A stretch of DNA of 64,000 nucleotides from Streptomyces sp. CB03234 (lineage in GTDB: Bacteria > Actinomycetota > Actinomycetes > Streptomycetales > Streptomycetaceae): NCBI RefSeq assembly GCF_001905885.1, contig NZ_LIYH01000005.1:186001-250000 (forward strand), written 5' to 3'. Under the pieces are notes generated by a model that was not told the origin of the DNA, searched no databases, and saw only the letters and a program-made list of their open reading frames with translations. Below, one piece after another: positions 52,593-60,959 of the stretch. The translations under genes and the position numbers were made by a program. How positions within the stretch are numbered: position 1 is the first letter of the stretch; the number at the start of each line of letters is the position of its first letter.

Positions 52593-52874
52593 TTCTTGCC
52601 TCCGGCGGGTCCTCTCTCGGAGGGGGTGGGGGCTGGTTGGTTGGGTGCGGCGTCGTTGTGGTGCGGGTGGGGGAAGGCGGGGTTCCCTCCTCGGTCGGAC
52701 ACCCAGGGGCGTATCAGGAACCCGGTCACGGCGTCCAGGCCGAGCCGCTGCGCGGTCGCTGCGCGAGCCTGGACACCGCGCCCGGAACCCTGATCCGGTG
52801 GAGCTGTCCGACCGAGGAGGGAACCCCGCCCAGGGCCCGTTGTGGCCGGGCCCGGCAGAGCGGGTGCGGGTCGG
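52593..52874. repeat. 282-bp direct repeat, copy 1, with internal 24-bp inverted repeat
   Basis: Matches 59829-60110 at every position I compared except one (52865 T versus 60101 C). Inside, 52678-52701 and 52805-52828 form a perfect 24-bp inverted repeat; the 103 nt between them also fold back (ATCAGG/CCTGAT, CCGG/CCGG, GTCCAGGC/GCCTGGAC). The whole 151 bp can thus make one long hairpin or cruciform. ORFs through it are artefacts of the structure. Confidence 0.92.
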
Positions 52875-52910
52875 TGACCCGATAAGGGCAGGTCAGGGCC
52901 GTTGTTCGGG

Positions 52911-53028
52911 TTGACCCAACCCTCAGAACATGGTTTAATTAATGATGTCGGAAGGGGAGGGCAACGCCCCGGCCGGCACTCGGCAGGCCGACCGGCCGCC
53001 AACAACCACTCTCACCAGGAGAACGTAC
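52911..53028 (+). promoter_or_regulatory. Element promoter and structured leader, copy 1 (before DUF2786)
   Basis: TTGACC (52911-52916), 17 nt, TTTAAT (52934-52939); likely start near 52945. Hairpin 52946-52978: TGTCGG/CCGGCA outer stem (with a G-U pair), GGGG/CCCC inner stem, loop AGGGCAACG. A second short palindrome (GGCC-GACC-GGCC) and CTCTCACCAG lead into AGGAG before the gene. Confidence 0.85.
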
Positions 53029-53769
53029 GTGAGCACCACGAAGGCCCCCGCGAAGCTCGAAACCATCCGCGCCCTGCTCGCCAAGGCGGAGGACCCCCGT
53101 ACGCCGGAATCGGAGGCGGAGCTGGCCCGGAAGCGGGCGTTCGAGATGATGGCGAAGTACGGCGTCGAGCAGGCAATGCTCAACGACTCCAACCCGGCCA
53201 GCGATGCCCCGACGGACCGCAAGATCGTTCTGGACAACCCGTGGGCGATGGAGCGGGTCCGCCTCATCAACCGCATCGCGCTCGCACTCGGTTGCGAGCT
53301 GATTCACCTTGGCCGAGACGGCAGCGGACCGGCCCGCCGAGTGCACATCTTCGGGTACGCGAGCGATCTTCAGCGCGTCGAACTGCTCTACACCTCCCTT
53401 CTCCTCCAGATGAACAGCGGACTGGCCGCTCAGTCGGTCCCGCCGGGGCAGGGCGCGCGCGCCTGGCGTCGATCCTGGCTCCTCGGCTTCATCAACCGGG
53501 TGGGTGACCGCATCGAGGAGGCCGAGCGCGGCGCACGCGAAGAAGCCAGGGGCGAGACCACCGCCACCGGCCGCAGCGCGGCCCTCGTGCTCGCGGACCG
53601 CAAGGCCGTCGTCTCACGCAGCTACCGGCAGGCTTACCCGCGTGCACGGAAGGGCGGCACCACCACCATGACCGGCAACGGGTACGGGGCCGGATGGATG
53701 GCGGGAAGCCGCGCCGACATCGGCGGTAAGCGGATCGGCCGCACCTCGGCTGGGTCCATAGCCGCGTAA
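53029..53769 (+). CDS. DUF2786-domain protein
   Basis: A 246-residue protein. The DUF2786 domain is at the start: 'LETIRALLAKAEDPRTPESEAELARKRAFEMMAKYGVEQAML' read as segments (about residues 9-50). A middle part 'RLINRIALALGCELIHLG' and a C-terminal basic, Gly-rich tail follow. DUF2786 proteins occur in phages and mobile elements; no activity is established. GTG 53029 behind AGGAG is preferred over the in-frame ATGs in the leader. First gene of the first leader-controlled unit. Confidence 0.85.
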   Translation: MSTTKAPAKLETIRALLAKAEDPRTPESEAELARKRAFEMMAKYGVEQAMLNDSNPASDAPTDRKIVLDNPWAMERVRLINRIALALGCELIHLGRDGSGPARRVHIFGYASDLQRVELLYTSLLLQMNSGLAAQSVPPGQGARAWRRSWLLGFINRVGDRIEEAERGAREEARGETTATGRSAALVLADRKAVVSRSYRQAYPRARKGGTTTMTGNGYGAGWMAGSRADIGGKRIGRTSAGSIAA

Positions 53770-53778
53770 CCCCGTCAG

Positions 53779-53809
53779 GGCCGGGGGTGGCCGTCCGCCG
53801 CCCCCGGCC
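53779..53809 (+). terminator. Hairpin behind the DUF2786 gene
   Basis: Perfect 9-bp stem GGCCGGGGG/CCCCCGGCC with a 13-nt loop, 10 nt past the stop. It may end or attenuate transcription before the small gene at 53877. Confidence 0.55.
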
Positions 53810-53876
53810 ATTAGTCCCGGCACGGTTCAGGATCAGCCGCGCCCCGGAATTCCTCAGTCGCCTTGAAGGGTAAGCC

Positions 53877-54116
53877 GTGAAGATCGGCAATCACGAAGTG
53901 CTCAGCTTCCACACCAACCGCAAGAACGGCATGCGTACGGTGCTGCTCCACAACGGTGACGAATGGGTTACCGCCGTCATCCCGAAGTCGTTCGGCCCCG
54001 ACCCTTCCGAATGGTGGCAGGGCCACTACCACGGCGAGAGCTACGACACTGCCCGGCAGGACTTCATTGAGTGGTCCGGACTGAGCGAGGTCAAGCCTTC
54101 CGTCAGCCGCTCTTGA
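53877..54116 (+). CDS. Small protein of the element, unknown
   Basis: A 79-residue protein, MKIGNHEVLSFHTNRKNGMRTV onwards, mixed alpha/beta with several aromatic residues ('EWWQGHYHG'). GTG 53877 has GAAGGG at a suitable distance. It lies 26 nt before the next gene. No family recognised. Confidence 0.65.
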   Translation: MKIGNHEVLSFHTNRKNGMRTVLLHNGDEWVTAVIPKSFGPDPSEWWQGHYHGESYDTARQDFIEWSGLSEVKPSVSRS

Positions 54117-54142
54117 CCGTTCCGCCCCATCAGGAGGACGCC

Positions 54143-54607
54143 ATGCCCCAGCGTCGAAGTGCCGCCACCCCCGCCCGCATCCTCACGGCCGCCGCCGACC
54201 ACATCGAACGGGTCGGGCTCTATCAGGGTGACCACCTCTGGCAGCGCGGCCGGATGGGCGACAACGCCCCGTGCACCGTGCTGCACGCGTGGGAGCGCGG
54301 CGTGCGATCCGTCCGACCCCGCTGGTCCGTACGCGGTGAACCGTGGGACATCTTCCAGCGGGCCCGCTTTGACTCCCTTGTGGTGCTCAGTAACCACATC
54401 CACGGCCGACCCGTGTCCGGCGTCCGGTGGCGCAAGCTGCGGCTCACCGAGGATGCCTACCGGCGCACCCTGCTGTGGTGCTGGGGAGACGAGCCCGAGA
54501 GGACCACCGCCGAGGCCGCCGCGATGATCCGCGCCGCCGCGGCCCTGCACCCGAGTGACGGCGATCACAGCATGCCCGGTTGCCCCACTCTCAAGAACAT
54601 GGTTTAA
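54143..54607 (+). CDS. Helical protein resembling DUF6197, unknown function
   Basis: A 154-residue protein with 'ARILTAAADHIERVGLYQGDHLW', an 'APCTVLHAWERGVR' block and C-terminal 'WGDEPERTTAEAAAMIRAAAAL'. The pattern (helix, Cys block, W-x-D-x-x-x-R-T, final helix) resembles DUF6197 proteins of actinobacterial elements, from memory only. ATG 54143 has AGGAGG. The last codons (ATG GTT TAA) run into the next unit's promoter: the TAA stop is inside the -10 box. Confidence 0.62.
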   Translation: MPQRRSAATPARILTAAADHIERVGLYQGDHLWQRGRMGDNAPCTVLHAWERGVRSVRPRWSVRGEPWDIFQRARFDSLVVLSNHIHGRPVSGVRWRKLRLTEDAYRRTLLWCWGDEPERTTAEAAAMIRAAAALHPSDGDHSMPGCPTLKNMV

Positions 54608-54700
54608 TTAATGGTGTCGGAAGGGGGAGGGCAACCCCCCGACCGACACCTTCACCGGGCCGAACGGCCCGGCCAACTCTCACCAGAAAGAGAAGGACCG
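54580..54700 (+). promoter_or_regulatory. Element promoter and structured leader, copy 2 (before the ParB-like gene)
   Basis: TTGCCC (54580-54585), 17 nt, TTTAAT (54603-54608). Hairpin 54614-54649: GTGTCGG/CCGACAC and GGGGG/CCCCC, loop AGGGCAA. Second hairpin CCGGGCC-GAAC-GGCCCGG. CTCTCACCAG then AGAGAAGGA precede the ATG. The promoter overlaps the previous gene's 3' end. Confidence 0.85.
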
Positions 54701-56476
54701 ATGGCGAACACCAAGACCCAGGCCGGCGTCCAGACCGCCCCTGCCCCGTGGCCGACCCTCGCGGTCGCCGAACTCGCCGCGCACCCCGGCAACGTCCGCG
54801 ACATCGAGGCCCCGGCCGATCTGCTGGCCGACGTCAAGGACAACGGCGTCGTGGAGCCGCTGTACGTCGTGCGCACCCACGGCGACGTGCCGCAGATCAT
54901 CGACGGGTTTCAGCGACTGGCCGCCGCCGTCGCCGCGGGGCTGGAGACCGTGCCGGTCACGCCCCGCCCCGTAATCCGGATCGACGCGCTCACCCCGCAC
55001 CCGAAGAACGCCCGCGAAGATCTCGACATCAACGCACCGTTCGTGGAATCGCTCCGCGCCGAGGGGTGCCGCATCCCCGTAAAGATCCAGCGGCTCGACG
55101 GCGGAGTCCTCCAGGTCAACGACGGAAACCGCCGCTACCACGCCGCGACGGACGCGGGCCTTACTCACCTGCCGTACGAGTGGGACGACGAGGACCGCGA
55201 CGAGGCCGGGCAGTTCCTCGACATGATCACCACTGCCCAGCACCGAAAGAGCCTCACCGCGTCCGAGATGAACCAGGCCATGTTCAGCGCCGCCGAGGCG
55301 GGCGCTCAGGTAGGCCGCATCGCCAAGGCCGCAGGCGTGCGGCAGAAGGACGTCAAGACCCTGGTCAAGGTCCGGTCCGACGAGAAGCTGAGCGCCGCCG
55401 TCAGTGGTGCGAGCAGCTACGAGTGGACCTTCGAGCACCTGGCCGCACTCTCGGAGTTCGCGGACGATCCCGAAGCGCTCGCCGCGATCAGCGAGGCCGC
55501 CGCCGAGGACGACGCCGACGCCGGAGATGTCGACTGGGCCATTGCGGTCGAGCGGACCAAGCGTGACAAGCGGATCAAGGCCGAGGTCCACCGCGCCGAG
55601 CTGGAGGCCGCCGGACAGAAGATCCGGGAGGCAGAGGAGCTGTCCGAGCGGGCCATGCCGGTGTGGCGACTGCGCGGCATCAGCACCGAGGAGCACGCCG
55701 AGTGCAAGGGGCAGGTGTGGGTGTTCGACGAGCGGCGGGGCGACCGGTACGAGCCCTACTGCACCGCCCCCGGCCTGTACGGGCACACGGTGCCCGAGGG
55801 CAGCGGTGGCACCGGTGGCGCGAAGACCGCCGCCCAGGTGGAGGCCGAGCGGGCCGCCCGCGCCGCCGTCAAGAAGGGGAACATCGACTGGGACGCGGCC
55901 GAGGCTCTGCGCCGGAAGTGGATCACGGATCTGGTCAAGCGGCGCGACCTCCCGAAGAACACCACCAACACCCTGATCGGGCACGTCAATAACGCTCTGT
56001 TGAACGGAAGTTGGGGAATCTCTGACGACCTGAACAAGGAGGGCACCACCGAGATCCTGGCTGGATTCCTGGGGCTGAACGCCGAGCAGGCCAAGGACCG
56101 GGGCAGCTTCGCCGGGCACGTCGCCAAGGACCCGCGCCGGGCCCCTCAGCTCCAGTTCGCCGCCATCGCCGCCGTCCGGGAGAAGTGCGCGAACCGGTCG
56201 GCGTGGCGGACGGACAGCCAGCACGCCCCGTGGACGCGGAAGCCCACAGGCCGGTGGTTCCAGGTGCTCGCGTCCCTCGGGTACCCGCTCACGCCCATTG
56301 AGCAGTCGGTCGTGGACGAGGAGCCCTACGACCCGTCGAAGAAGAAGCCCCGCGCCGCGATCACGTCCGGCAGCGAGCCGGAGACCGAGCAGGAGCCCGG
56401 CACCGACGAGGAGGCGAGCGAGCCGGAGGCCGAGGAAGCCGACGACCCGGCCAGCGACGACGAAGCCGCCGCCTAG
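54701..56476 (+). CDS. ParB-like protein with two tandem ParB N-terminal domains
   Basis: A 591-residue protein. Two ParB/Srx-like segments follow each other: 'LAVAELAAHPGNVRDIEAPADLLADVKDNGVVEPLYVV' with 'IDGFQRLAAAVAAGLETVPV' (about 18-88), and 'IDALTPHPKNAREDLDINAPFVESLRAEGCRIPVKIQ' with 'VNDGNRRYHAATDAGLTHLP' (about 90-163). A KorB/HTH-like helical region ('MNQAMFSAAEAGAQVGRIAKAAGVRQ') comes next, then a long unrelated part and a very acidic tail. The usual GERRxRA box is altered to DGFQRLAA and DGNRRYHAA. It could partition, bind DNA, or act as a nuclease/NTPase regulator of the element. Confidence 0.8.
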   Translation: MANTKTQAGVQTAPAPWPTLAVAELAAHPGNVRDIEAPADLLADVKDNGVVEPLYVVRTHGDVPQIIDGFQRLAAAVAAGLETVPVTPRPVIRIDALTPHPKNAREDLDINAPFVESLRAEGCRIPVKIQRLDGGVLQVNDGNRRYHAATDAGLTHLPYEWDDEDRDEAGQFLDMITTAQHRKSLTASEMNQAMFSAAEAGAQVGRIAKAAGVRQKDVKTLVKVRSDEKLSAAVSGASSYEWTFEHLAALSEFADDPEALAAISEAAAEDDADAGDVDWAIAVERTKRDKRIKAEVHRAELEAAGQKIREAEELSERAMPVWRLRGISTEEHAECKGQVWVFDERRGDRYEPYCTAPGLYGHTVPEGSGGTGGAKTAAQVEAERAARAAVKKGNIDWDAAEALRRKWITDLVKRRDLPKNTTNTLIGHVNNALLNGSWGISDDLNKEGTTEILAGFLGLNAEQAKDRGSFAGHVAKDPRRAPQLQFAAIAAVREKCANRSAWRTDSQHAPWTRKPTGRWFQVLASLGYPLTPIEQSVVDEEPYDPSKKKPRAAITSGSEPETEQEPGTDEEASEPEAEEADDPASDDEAAA

Positions 56477-56540
56477 CCACCTCAGCCGCCCGACGTCGGG
56501 GGCGGGAACCGCCCGCCCCGGCAGCCCCAGGAGCCCCACA

Positions 56541-56963
56541 GTGACCCGTACAGCTCTGTTCGAGACCCACGCCGACGACCACGGTTGCGGATGCGTCCCC
56601 GCCCCCGCCGAGCCCGACCCCGGCACCACCGCCGACATCATGCAGGCCCGCGCCATCGCGTCCGGTCTCGCGGAGTTCGGCATCGGGCCCGCCCGCTGGT
56701 CAGCCGCCTACGACCACCAGGCCGCCGCCGTCGTCCTGCGGGTGGACACCCCGCGCGGACTGTACGCGCTCGCCATCCCGGCCCCCGGCCAGCCGTTCCC
56801 CGTCCGTCACCGGGGCGAGCGCATCGGCGCGCTGGACTGCCGCCGCACGTACGGCACCGCCGACAGCTACACCGCCGCCCTGTTCGCCGCCTTCCTGCGC
56901 GACCGCGCCGCACTCGACATCCCCGGTCGGGATGCTTGCCCCACACCCCAAAACCTGGTTTAA
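56541..56963 (+). CDS. Small protein of the ParB-like unit, unknown
   Basis: A 140-residue protein starting GTG behind AGGAG, MTRTALFETHADDHGCGCVPAP, with beta strands 'AAVVLRVDTPRGLYALAIP' and a helical end. A 'CGC' near the N-terminus could bind metal. Its stop (GTT TAA) lies within the -10 box of the next promoter. It follows the ParB-like gene by 64 nt and shares its unit. No family recognised. Confidence 0.6.
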   Translation: MTRTALFETHADDHGCGCVPAPAEPDPGTTADIMQARAIASGLAEFGIGPARWSAAYDHQAAAVVLRVDTPRGLYALAIPAPGQPFPVRHRGERIGALDCRRTYGTADSYTAALFAAFLRDRAALDIPGRDACPTPQNLV

Positions 56964-57098
56964 TTAATGGTGTCGGAGGGGGAGGGCAACCCCCCCTCCG
57001 ACACCACGGGCCGCCAGCCGGCCTGACCCCGGTCGCACGCGGAGGGCAACCCGCCCGGCCGGGCCGCGATTCCTCTCTCACCAGCAGGAGCACCCACG
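56936..57098 (+). promoter_or_regulatory. Element promoter and structured leader, copy 3 (before the Zn/OB-fold-like gene)
   Basis: TTGCCC (56936-56941), 17 nt, TTTAAT (56959-56964). Hairpin 56970-57004 is the most perfect: a continuous 13-bp stem, loop AGGGCAACC. A further AGGGCAAC-loop hairpin with stem GCGG/CCGC lies at 57039-57054. CTCTCACCAG and CAGGAG precede the ATG. The leader frame ends in a stop, so here it cannot extend the gene. Confidence 0.85.
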
Positions 57099-58316
57099 AT
57101 GACCAGCGCAGCCATGCGTTTTTCCATCCCCGCCACGGCTCAGTCCCGCGTCCGTCAGCTTGTCGAGGCCACCAACGCCCGCGCCGCCGTCCACCACCTC
57201 AGCGCGTACACGCTCGATATCTCCAAGCCGTTCCTCGCCGACTACCACGACATCGACGGCCGTCTGATTGGCCAGCGCCCCACCGTCACCGTGACGATCT
57301 CCGGTGACATCCCCCGTCACCACGGCTGGACCGTCATCGCCCGCCTGGACCACGACGCGGAGGGCGAGACGATCACCAGCCTGTTCCCCGGTCTGCCCGA
57401 GCAGGACGCCGAGGCCGCGCGCCAGTACCGCGCCATCGAGAACTTCTGCCACGGGTGCGCCGTCGCCCGCCACCGCACCGCCACCTATCTCGCCCGCCAC
57501 GAGAACGGCGAGATGCGGCAGTTGGGCACGACGTGCGTCGAGCCGTACACGGGTCTGCCGATCAAGGGGCTTGAGGCGCTGTGGAGGTTCGGCACGCTGA
57601 AGGACTCCGATTGGGACGGCGACGAGGGCGGCATACCGGCCGATCTCCGCATCCCGGTGGCCGAAGTGTTGCGGGTGACCGCCGCCATCGTGAAGGCCGA
57701 AGGCCGGTTCTACAGCCGGTCCGAGCAGTGGAAGAACACCCAGCCGACCGCCGACGGGGTCGAAGCGTACTTCTTCGACCGCAAGGCCCCGATGGAGTGG
57801 CGGGCCGCGCTCGACGCCGACCCCGACGCATCGAGCACCGCCGCCGCCGTCCGGGCATGGGCCGTCCAGGGGTACGGCAGCCTCTCCGACTACCGCCACA
57901 AGGTAGGCCAGCTGGCGAAGGGCGAAACCGTCGACCCGCGCCACCTGCCGACGCTCGTGTCCGCTATCGCGGGGTGGTACCGCGACCAGGAGAAGGAGGC
58001 CACCGAGCGGGCCGCCCAGAACTCCCGACCGCAGGGCACCGTGGGCGAGCGCATCACCACGAACGCCACCGTCACCACCGTGATCGAGCTGGAAGGCCGT
58101 ACGTACGGCTACCACACCCAGCGCCGCCGACTGGTGAAGTTCCAGGACCCGAGCGGCAACGTGTTCGTCTGGTTCAGCTCCGCCGCCGACGTCCCCGACC
58201 AGGGCGACGAGGTCGAGGTGACCGGCACGGTCAAGGACCACAGCATCTACGGCGAGACCGCACAGACCGTACTCACCCGGTGCCGCGTCGCCGCACGGGA
58301 ACCGGTCGCCGCGTAG
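57099..58316 (+). CDS. Element protein with Cys cluster and C-terminal OB-fold-like region
   Basis: A 405-residue protein. 'ENFCHGCAVARHRTATYLARHENGEMRQLGTTCVEPYTG' (about 109-147, as segments) has the C-x2-C and a distant Cys seen in a recurrent phage/plasmid family with a zinc-ribbon-like centre. The C-terminus 'TTNATVTTVIELEGRTYGYHTQ' to 'EVTGTVKDHSIYG' (about 310-390) looks like an OB-fold that could bind nucleic acid. Activity is unknown. ATG 57099 is firm. First gene of the third unit. Confidence 0.68.
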   Translation: MTSAAMRFSIPATAQSRVRQLVEATNARAAVHHLSAYTLDISKPFLADYHDIDGRLIGQRPTVTVTISGDIPRHHGWTVIARLDHDAEGETITSLFPGLPEQDAEAARQYRAIENFCHGCAVARHRTATYLARHENGEMRQLGTTCVEPYTGLPIKGLEALWRFGTLKDSDWDGDEGGIPADLRIPVAEVLRVTAAIVKAEGRFYSRSEQWKNTQPTADGVEAYFFDRKAPMEWRAALDADPDASSTAAAVRAWAVQGYGSLSDYRHKVGQLAKGETVDPRHLPTLVSAIAGWYRDQEKEATERAAQNSRPQGTVGERITTNATVTTVIELEGRTYGYHTQRRRLVKFQDPSGNVFVWFSSAADVPDQGDEVEVTGTVKDHSIYGETAQTVLTRCRVAAREPVAA

Positions 58317-58695
58317 CAGGCCCCCGGCCGGGCGGGAGGCACCGCCCGGCCGGACCCCGGCCGCCGGGCCGTGGGGTGGACGGCATCGAGCCGCCCACCC
58401 CACGCTCCGCCCACTGCCGTCCGGGCCCGACCGCGTCGGCGGCCAGCCCCGCTCACCGGCCCCAGTACGAAGGGCGTCCCTCCGGGACGGCTCAGCCTGG
58501 CCCGGCTCGCAGCCGGCCGGAACGTCCGGGCCGCGGGCGGCCCTCCCGCCCCGTCCGGACGCCGGACCGAAGGGCGTGCCCTTCGGGCACGACGGCGCTG
58601 TCCGTCGCGCTCCGCGCGACCAAGGGCGGCCCCCCCACGACGGAGGCACGGCACGTCGCCGCCCGCACCACCGAGAGACCCCGAGGAACACCCCT
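58317..58695. other. Gap with strong hairpin between two element genes
   Basis: A 379-nt stretch without a supported gene. Perfect 12-bp stem with a GAGGCA loop at 58324-58353, a terminator-like site 8 nt past the previous stop. Further GC dyads follow (around 58371-58405 with one mismatch, and in 58560-58600). Confidence 0.6.
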
Positions 58696-59805
58696 ATGCC
58701 CGAGAACGCGTGCGCCGTCAGCCCCCAGGCCGCCACGGCAGGAGACCCGTCTCCGCAGACGTGCATCCAGGTCGCCAGACAGGCCGCGATCCTCGCGGTC
58801 ACCGCAGCCGACGACGCCATGACCGCCGTGTGCCGCAGCCGATCGGGCGCCACCGCCCGCCTGGAGGCGGTCATGCACGCCGCCCACAAGGAAGCCGTCG
58901 AAGCCGATGAGTACGCCGACCGCGCGGAGCAGTACGCCGACGACCCCGCGATGCCGAGCGGCGCGCCGTTGTACTGCGCCCGCCAGGCCGTGGACCACGC
59001 CTTGCGTGCTCAGTCGGCCGCCGGAGTCGAGACGACGGCCGCCGACCTGCGGGCCGAGCTGGAGCGGAAGTTGACGGCGGCCGAGTACGCCGAGCAGGAG
59101 AGCGCCCGCCGTCAGCGGGAGGCCGAGCAGGAGGCCGAGGATCGGGCGGCCACCGGCATGGACCGGGAGAACCGGGACCGCGCGGCGAGGAACCGGTATC
59201 TCGCCCAAGGGCATGTTGCCGAACTCGGCTGGACGGCGGGACACGTCCGTGTGATGGAGGCCGCCGAGTCCGGCCGTCTGTACTGGCGGGGCGGACGAGC
59301 CCGGCAGGCAGCACGACACGGCGTCTGGGACGGCGGCCGGCGGCTCAGCCGCGAACGGACGCAGGCCCTGTTCGCCGCCCGATTCCTCGTCGCCGTCCGC
59401 CAGGACGACAACACCCGAACCCTGGTCCCCAGCCCGATGGGCCAGGTCGCCCTAGAACTCGCCCGTCTCCATCCGGCCGGGCTGTACGACAGCGACCAGG
59501 CCGCCTACGAAGCGCGGTTCGCCAAGGTCAGGCGACGCCACAAGCGCCGCGACGACCAGAAGGCTGCCGCCCGCCTGCTCCCGCCGCTCGACTCCAGCGC
59601 ACGGAACCTGTACCGGAAGCCGCTTCTGCTCACCGAACAGCAGGCCCGCGCCGAGCGTGACGCCGTCGACCGGTGGGAAGGCGAAGGCGGTTCCTGCCCC
59701 GCGGTGAAGGCGCCGCGCCCGCCATCCACCCCGGCCGAGCCGTCCTTGGCCCCGACAACGACATGGTCGAGCGGGAAGCCCGCCGAGCAGTTCACCTTGT
59801 GGTGA
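58696..59805 (+). CDS. Coiled-coil-rich protein of the element, unknown
   Basis: A 369-residue protein. The first half is long helices rich in Ala/Glu/Arg ('LEAVMHAAHKEAVEADEYAD', 'LERKLTAAEYAEQESARRQREAEQEAEDRAA' as segments). The middle resembles a winged-helix or DNA-reading region ('RVMEAAESGRLYWRGG', 'GVWDGGRRLSRERTQALFAARFL') followed by 'PSPMGQVALELAR'. The C-terminus is disordered. ATG 58696 has GAGGAA upstream. No family recognised. Confidence 0.65.
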   Translation: MPENACAVSPQAATAGDPSPQTCIQVARQAAILAVTAADDAMTAVCRSRSGATARLEAVMHAAHKEAVEADEYADRAEQYADDPAMPSGAPLYCARQAVDHALRAQSAAGVETTAADLRAELERKLTAAEYAEQESARRQREAEQEAEDRAATGMDRENRDRAARNRYLAQGHVAELGWTAGHVRVMEAAESGRLYWRGGRARQAARHGVWDGGRRLSRERTQALFAARFLVAVRQDDNTRTLVPSPMGQVALELARLHPAGLYDSDQAAYEARFAKVRRRHKRRDDQKAAARLLPPLDSSARNLYRKPLLLTEQQARAERDAVDRWEGEGGSCPAVKAPRPPSTPAEPSLAPTTTWSSGKPAEQFTLW

Positions 59806-59828
59806 CATCTGGTGCCGGCCGGAACGAC

Positions 59829-60110
59829 TTCTTGCCTCCGGCGGGTCCTCTCTCGGAGGGGGTGGGGGCTGGTTGGTTGGGTGCGGCGTCGTTGTGGTGC
59901 GGGTGGGGGAAGGCGGGGTTCCCTCCTCGGTCGGACACCCAGGGGCGTATCAGGAACCCGGTCACGGCGTCCAGGCCGAGCCGCTGCGCGGTCGCTGCGC
60001 GAGCCTGGACACCGCGCCCGGAACCCTGATCCGGTGGAGCTGTCCGACCGAGGAGGGAACCCCGCCCAGGGCCCGTTGTGGCCGGGCCCGGCAGAGCGGG
60101 CGCGGGTCGG
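59829..60110. repeat. 282-bp direct repeat, copy 2, with internal 24-bp inverted repeat
   Basis: Near-identical to 52593-52874. Inverted repeat arms at 59914-59937 and 60041-60064. It starts 24 nt after the previous stop and ends 38 nt before the -35 box of promoter copy 4, the same layout as copy 1. The sequences between repeat and promoter in the two copies are also related, so a larger module was duplicated. Confidence 0.92.
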
Positions 60111-60148
60111 GCGTGGTGAGAAAAGGCCAGTTCAGAGCCATATCCGGG

Positions 60149-60264
60149 TTGACCCAATCCCTAGAACATGGTTTAATTACTGATGTCGGAAGGGGAGGGC
60201 AACCCCCGACCGGCACCGGTAGGCCGACCGGCCGCCGACAGACTCTCTCACCAGGAGACAAACG
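60149..60264 (+). promoter_or_regulatory. Element promoter and structured leader, copy 4
   Basis: TTGACC (60149-60154), 17 nt, TTTAAT (60172-60177). Hairpin 60184-60215: TGTCGG/CCGGCA and GGGG/CCCC, loop AGGGCAA, closest to copy 1. GGCC-GACC-GGCC palindrome, then CTCTCACCAG and AGGAG. The leader frame is out of phase with the gene. Confidence 0.85.
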
Positions 60265-60897
60265 ATGAACACGCCTCTCACCGTCGCAGAGCTGGCCCAC
60301 CCGATTGCTCTCGAACTCGGCGGGAACTGGCGACCGCAACCCGCGCGCCACGGCGTCCAGGAGCTGGAGCACGCCGCCACCTTCACTCATCTGGACGGCC
60401 GACAGCTTCACCTCTCCGAGCGGTTCGACGACCCCGGCCACCTGCACATCCGAGGCGCGTTCCCCGCCACCGACTACCCGTTCCGCAGGGGCGAGCGCGA
60501 CACCGTCCGAGTCGCCATGACCGAGGACCCGGCAGACATCGCGGCCCGGATCGCCGCCGACCTCATCCCCGCCCACCGCGACGTTCACGAGCGGGTGACC
60601 GAGCACAACCGCGCACAGGCCGAGATGCGGCGGGATGTCGAGGAGGCCGCACGCGATCTTTCCGCCCGCCTCCCCGGAGCCCGGACCCGAGTTGATGGCA
60701 CATCTGCTTTCGTTTACATGAACCTTGAACCGGGAGAGGTCCGTATCGGGCTCGACGGCGACGCGGTGAGCCTCGTACTCAACGACGTACCCCGGATTAT
60801 CGCCGACGCCGTTGTATTCGCGGTGAGTCGCTTTCTCCCTAGCGTCCAGACCCCCGAAGACGAGTACGGCGAATACGTCGACGGATACGCCCTCTAA
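60265..60897 (+). CDS. Element protein, unknown
   Basis: A 210-residue protein, MNTPLTVAELAHPIALELGGNW onwards. Beta-rich first half ('HLDGRQLHLSERFDDPGHLHIRG'), then a helical middle ('PADIAARIAADLIPAHRDVHERVTEHNRAQAEMRRDVEEA' as segments) and a mixed end. ATG 60265 follows AGGAGACAAACG. First gene of the fourth unit. No family recognised. Confidence 0.68.
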   Translation: MNTPLTVAELAHPIALELGGNWRPQPARHGVQELEHAATFTHLDGRQLHLSERFDDPGHLHIRGAFPATDYPFRRGERDTVRVAMTEDPADIAARIAADLIPAHRDVHERVTEHNRAQAEMRRDVEEAARDLSARLPGARTRVDGTSAFVYMNLEPGEVRIGLDGDAVSLVLNDVPRIIADAVVFAVSRFLPSVQTPEDEYGEYVDGYAL

Positions 60898-60959
60898 TTC
60901 CCAACGTTTCAGGGTGGCGCGCTTCCGTAGCGCGCCGCCCTGGGCAGAAAGGCCCCGTG

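Noticed and set aside
52503..52793. ORFs through the 282-bp repeats (for example with 'LSEGVGAGWLG')
   Set aside because: They run through the inverted repeat in several frames and lack ribosome binding sites; the conservation is of DNA structure, not protein.
52942..53028. N-terminal extension of the DUF2786, ParB-like and ArdC-like proteins from the leader ATG
   Set aside because: The same leader is out of frame or stopped before three other genes, and each gene has its own ribosome binding site next to the later start.
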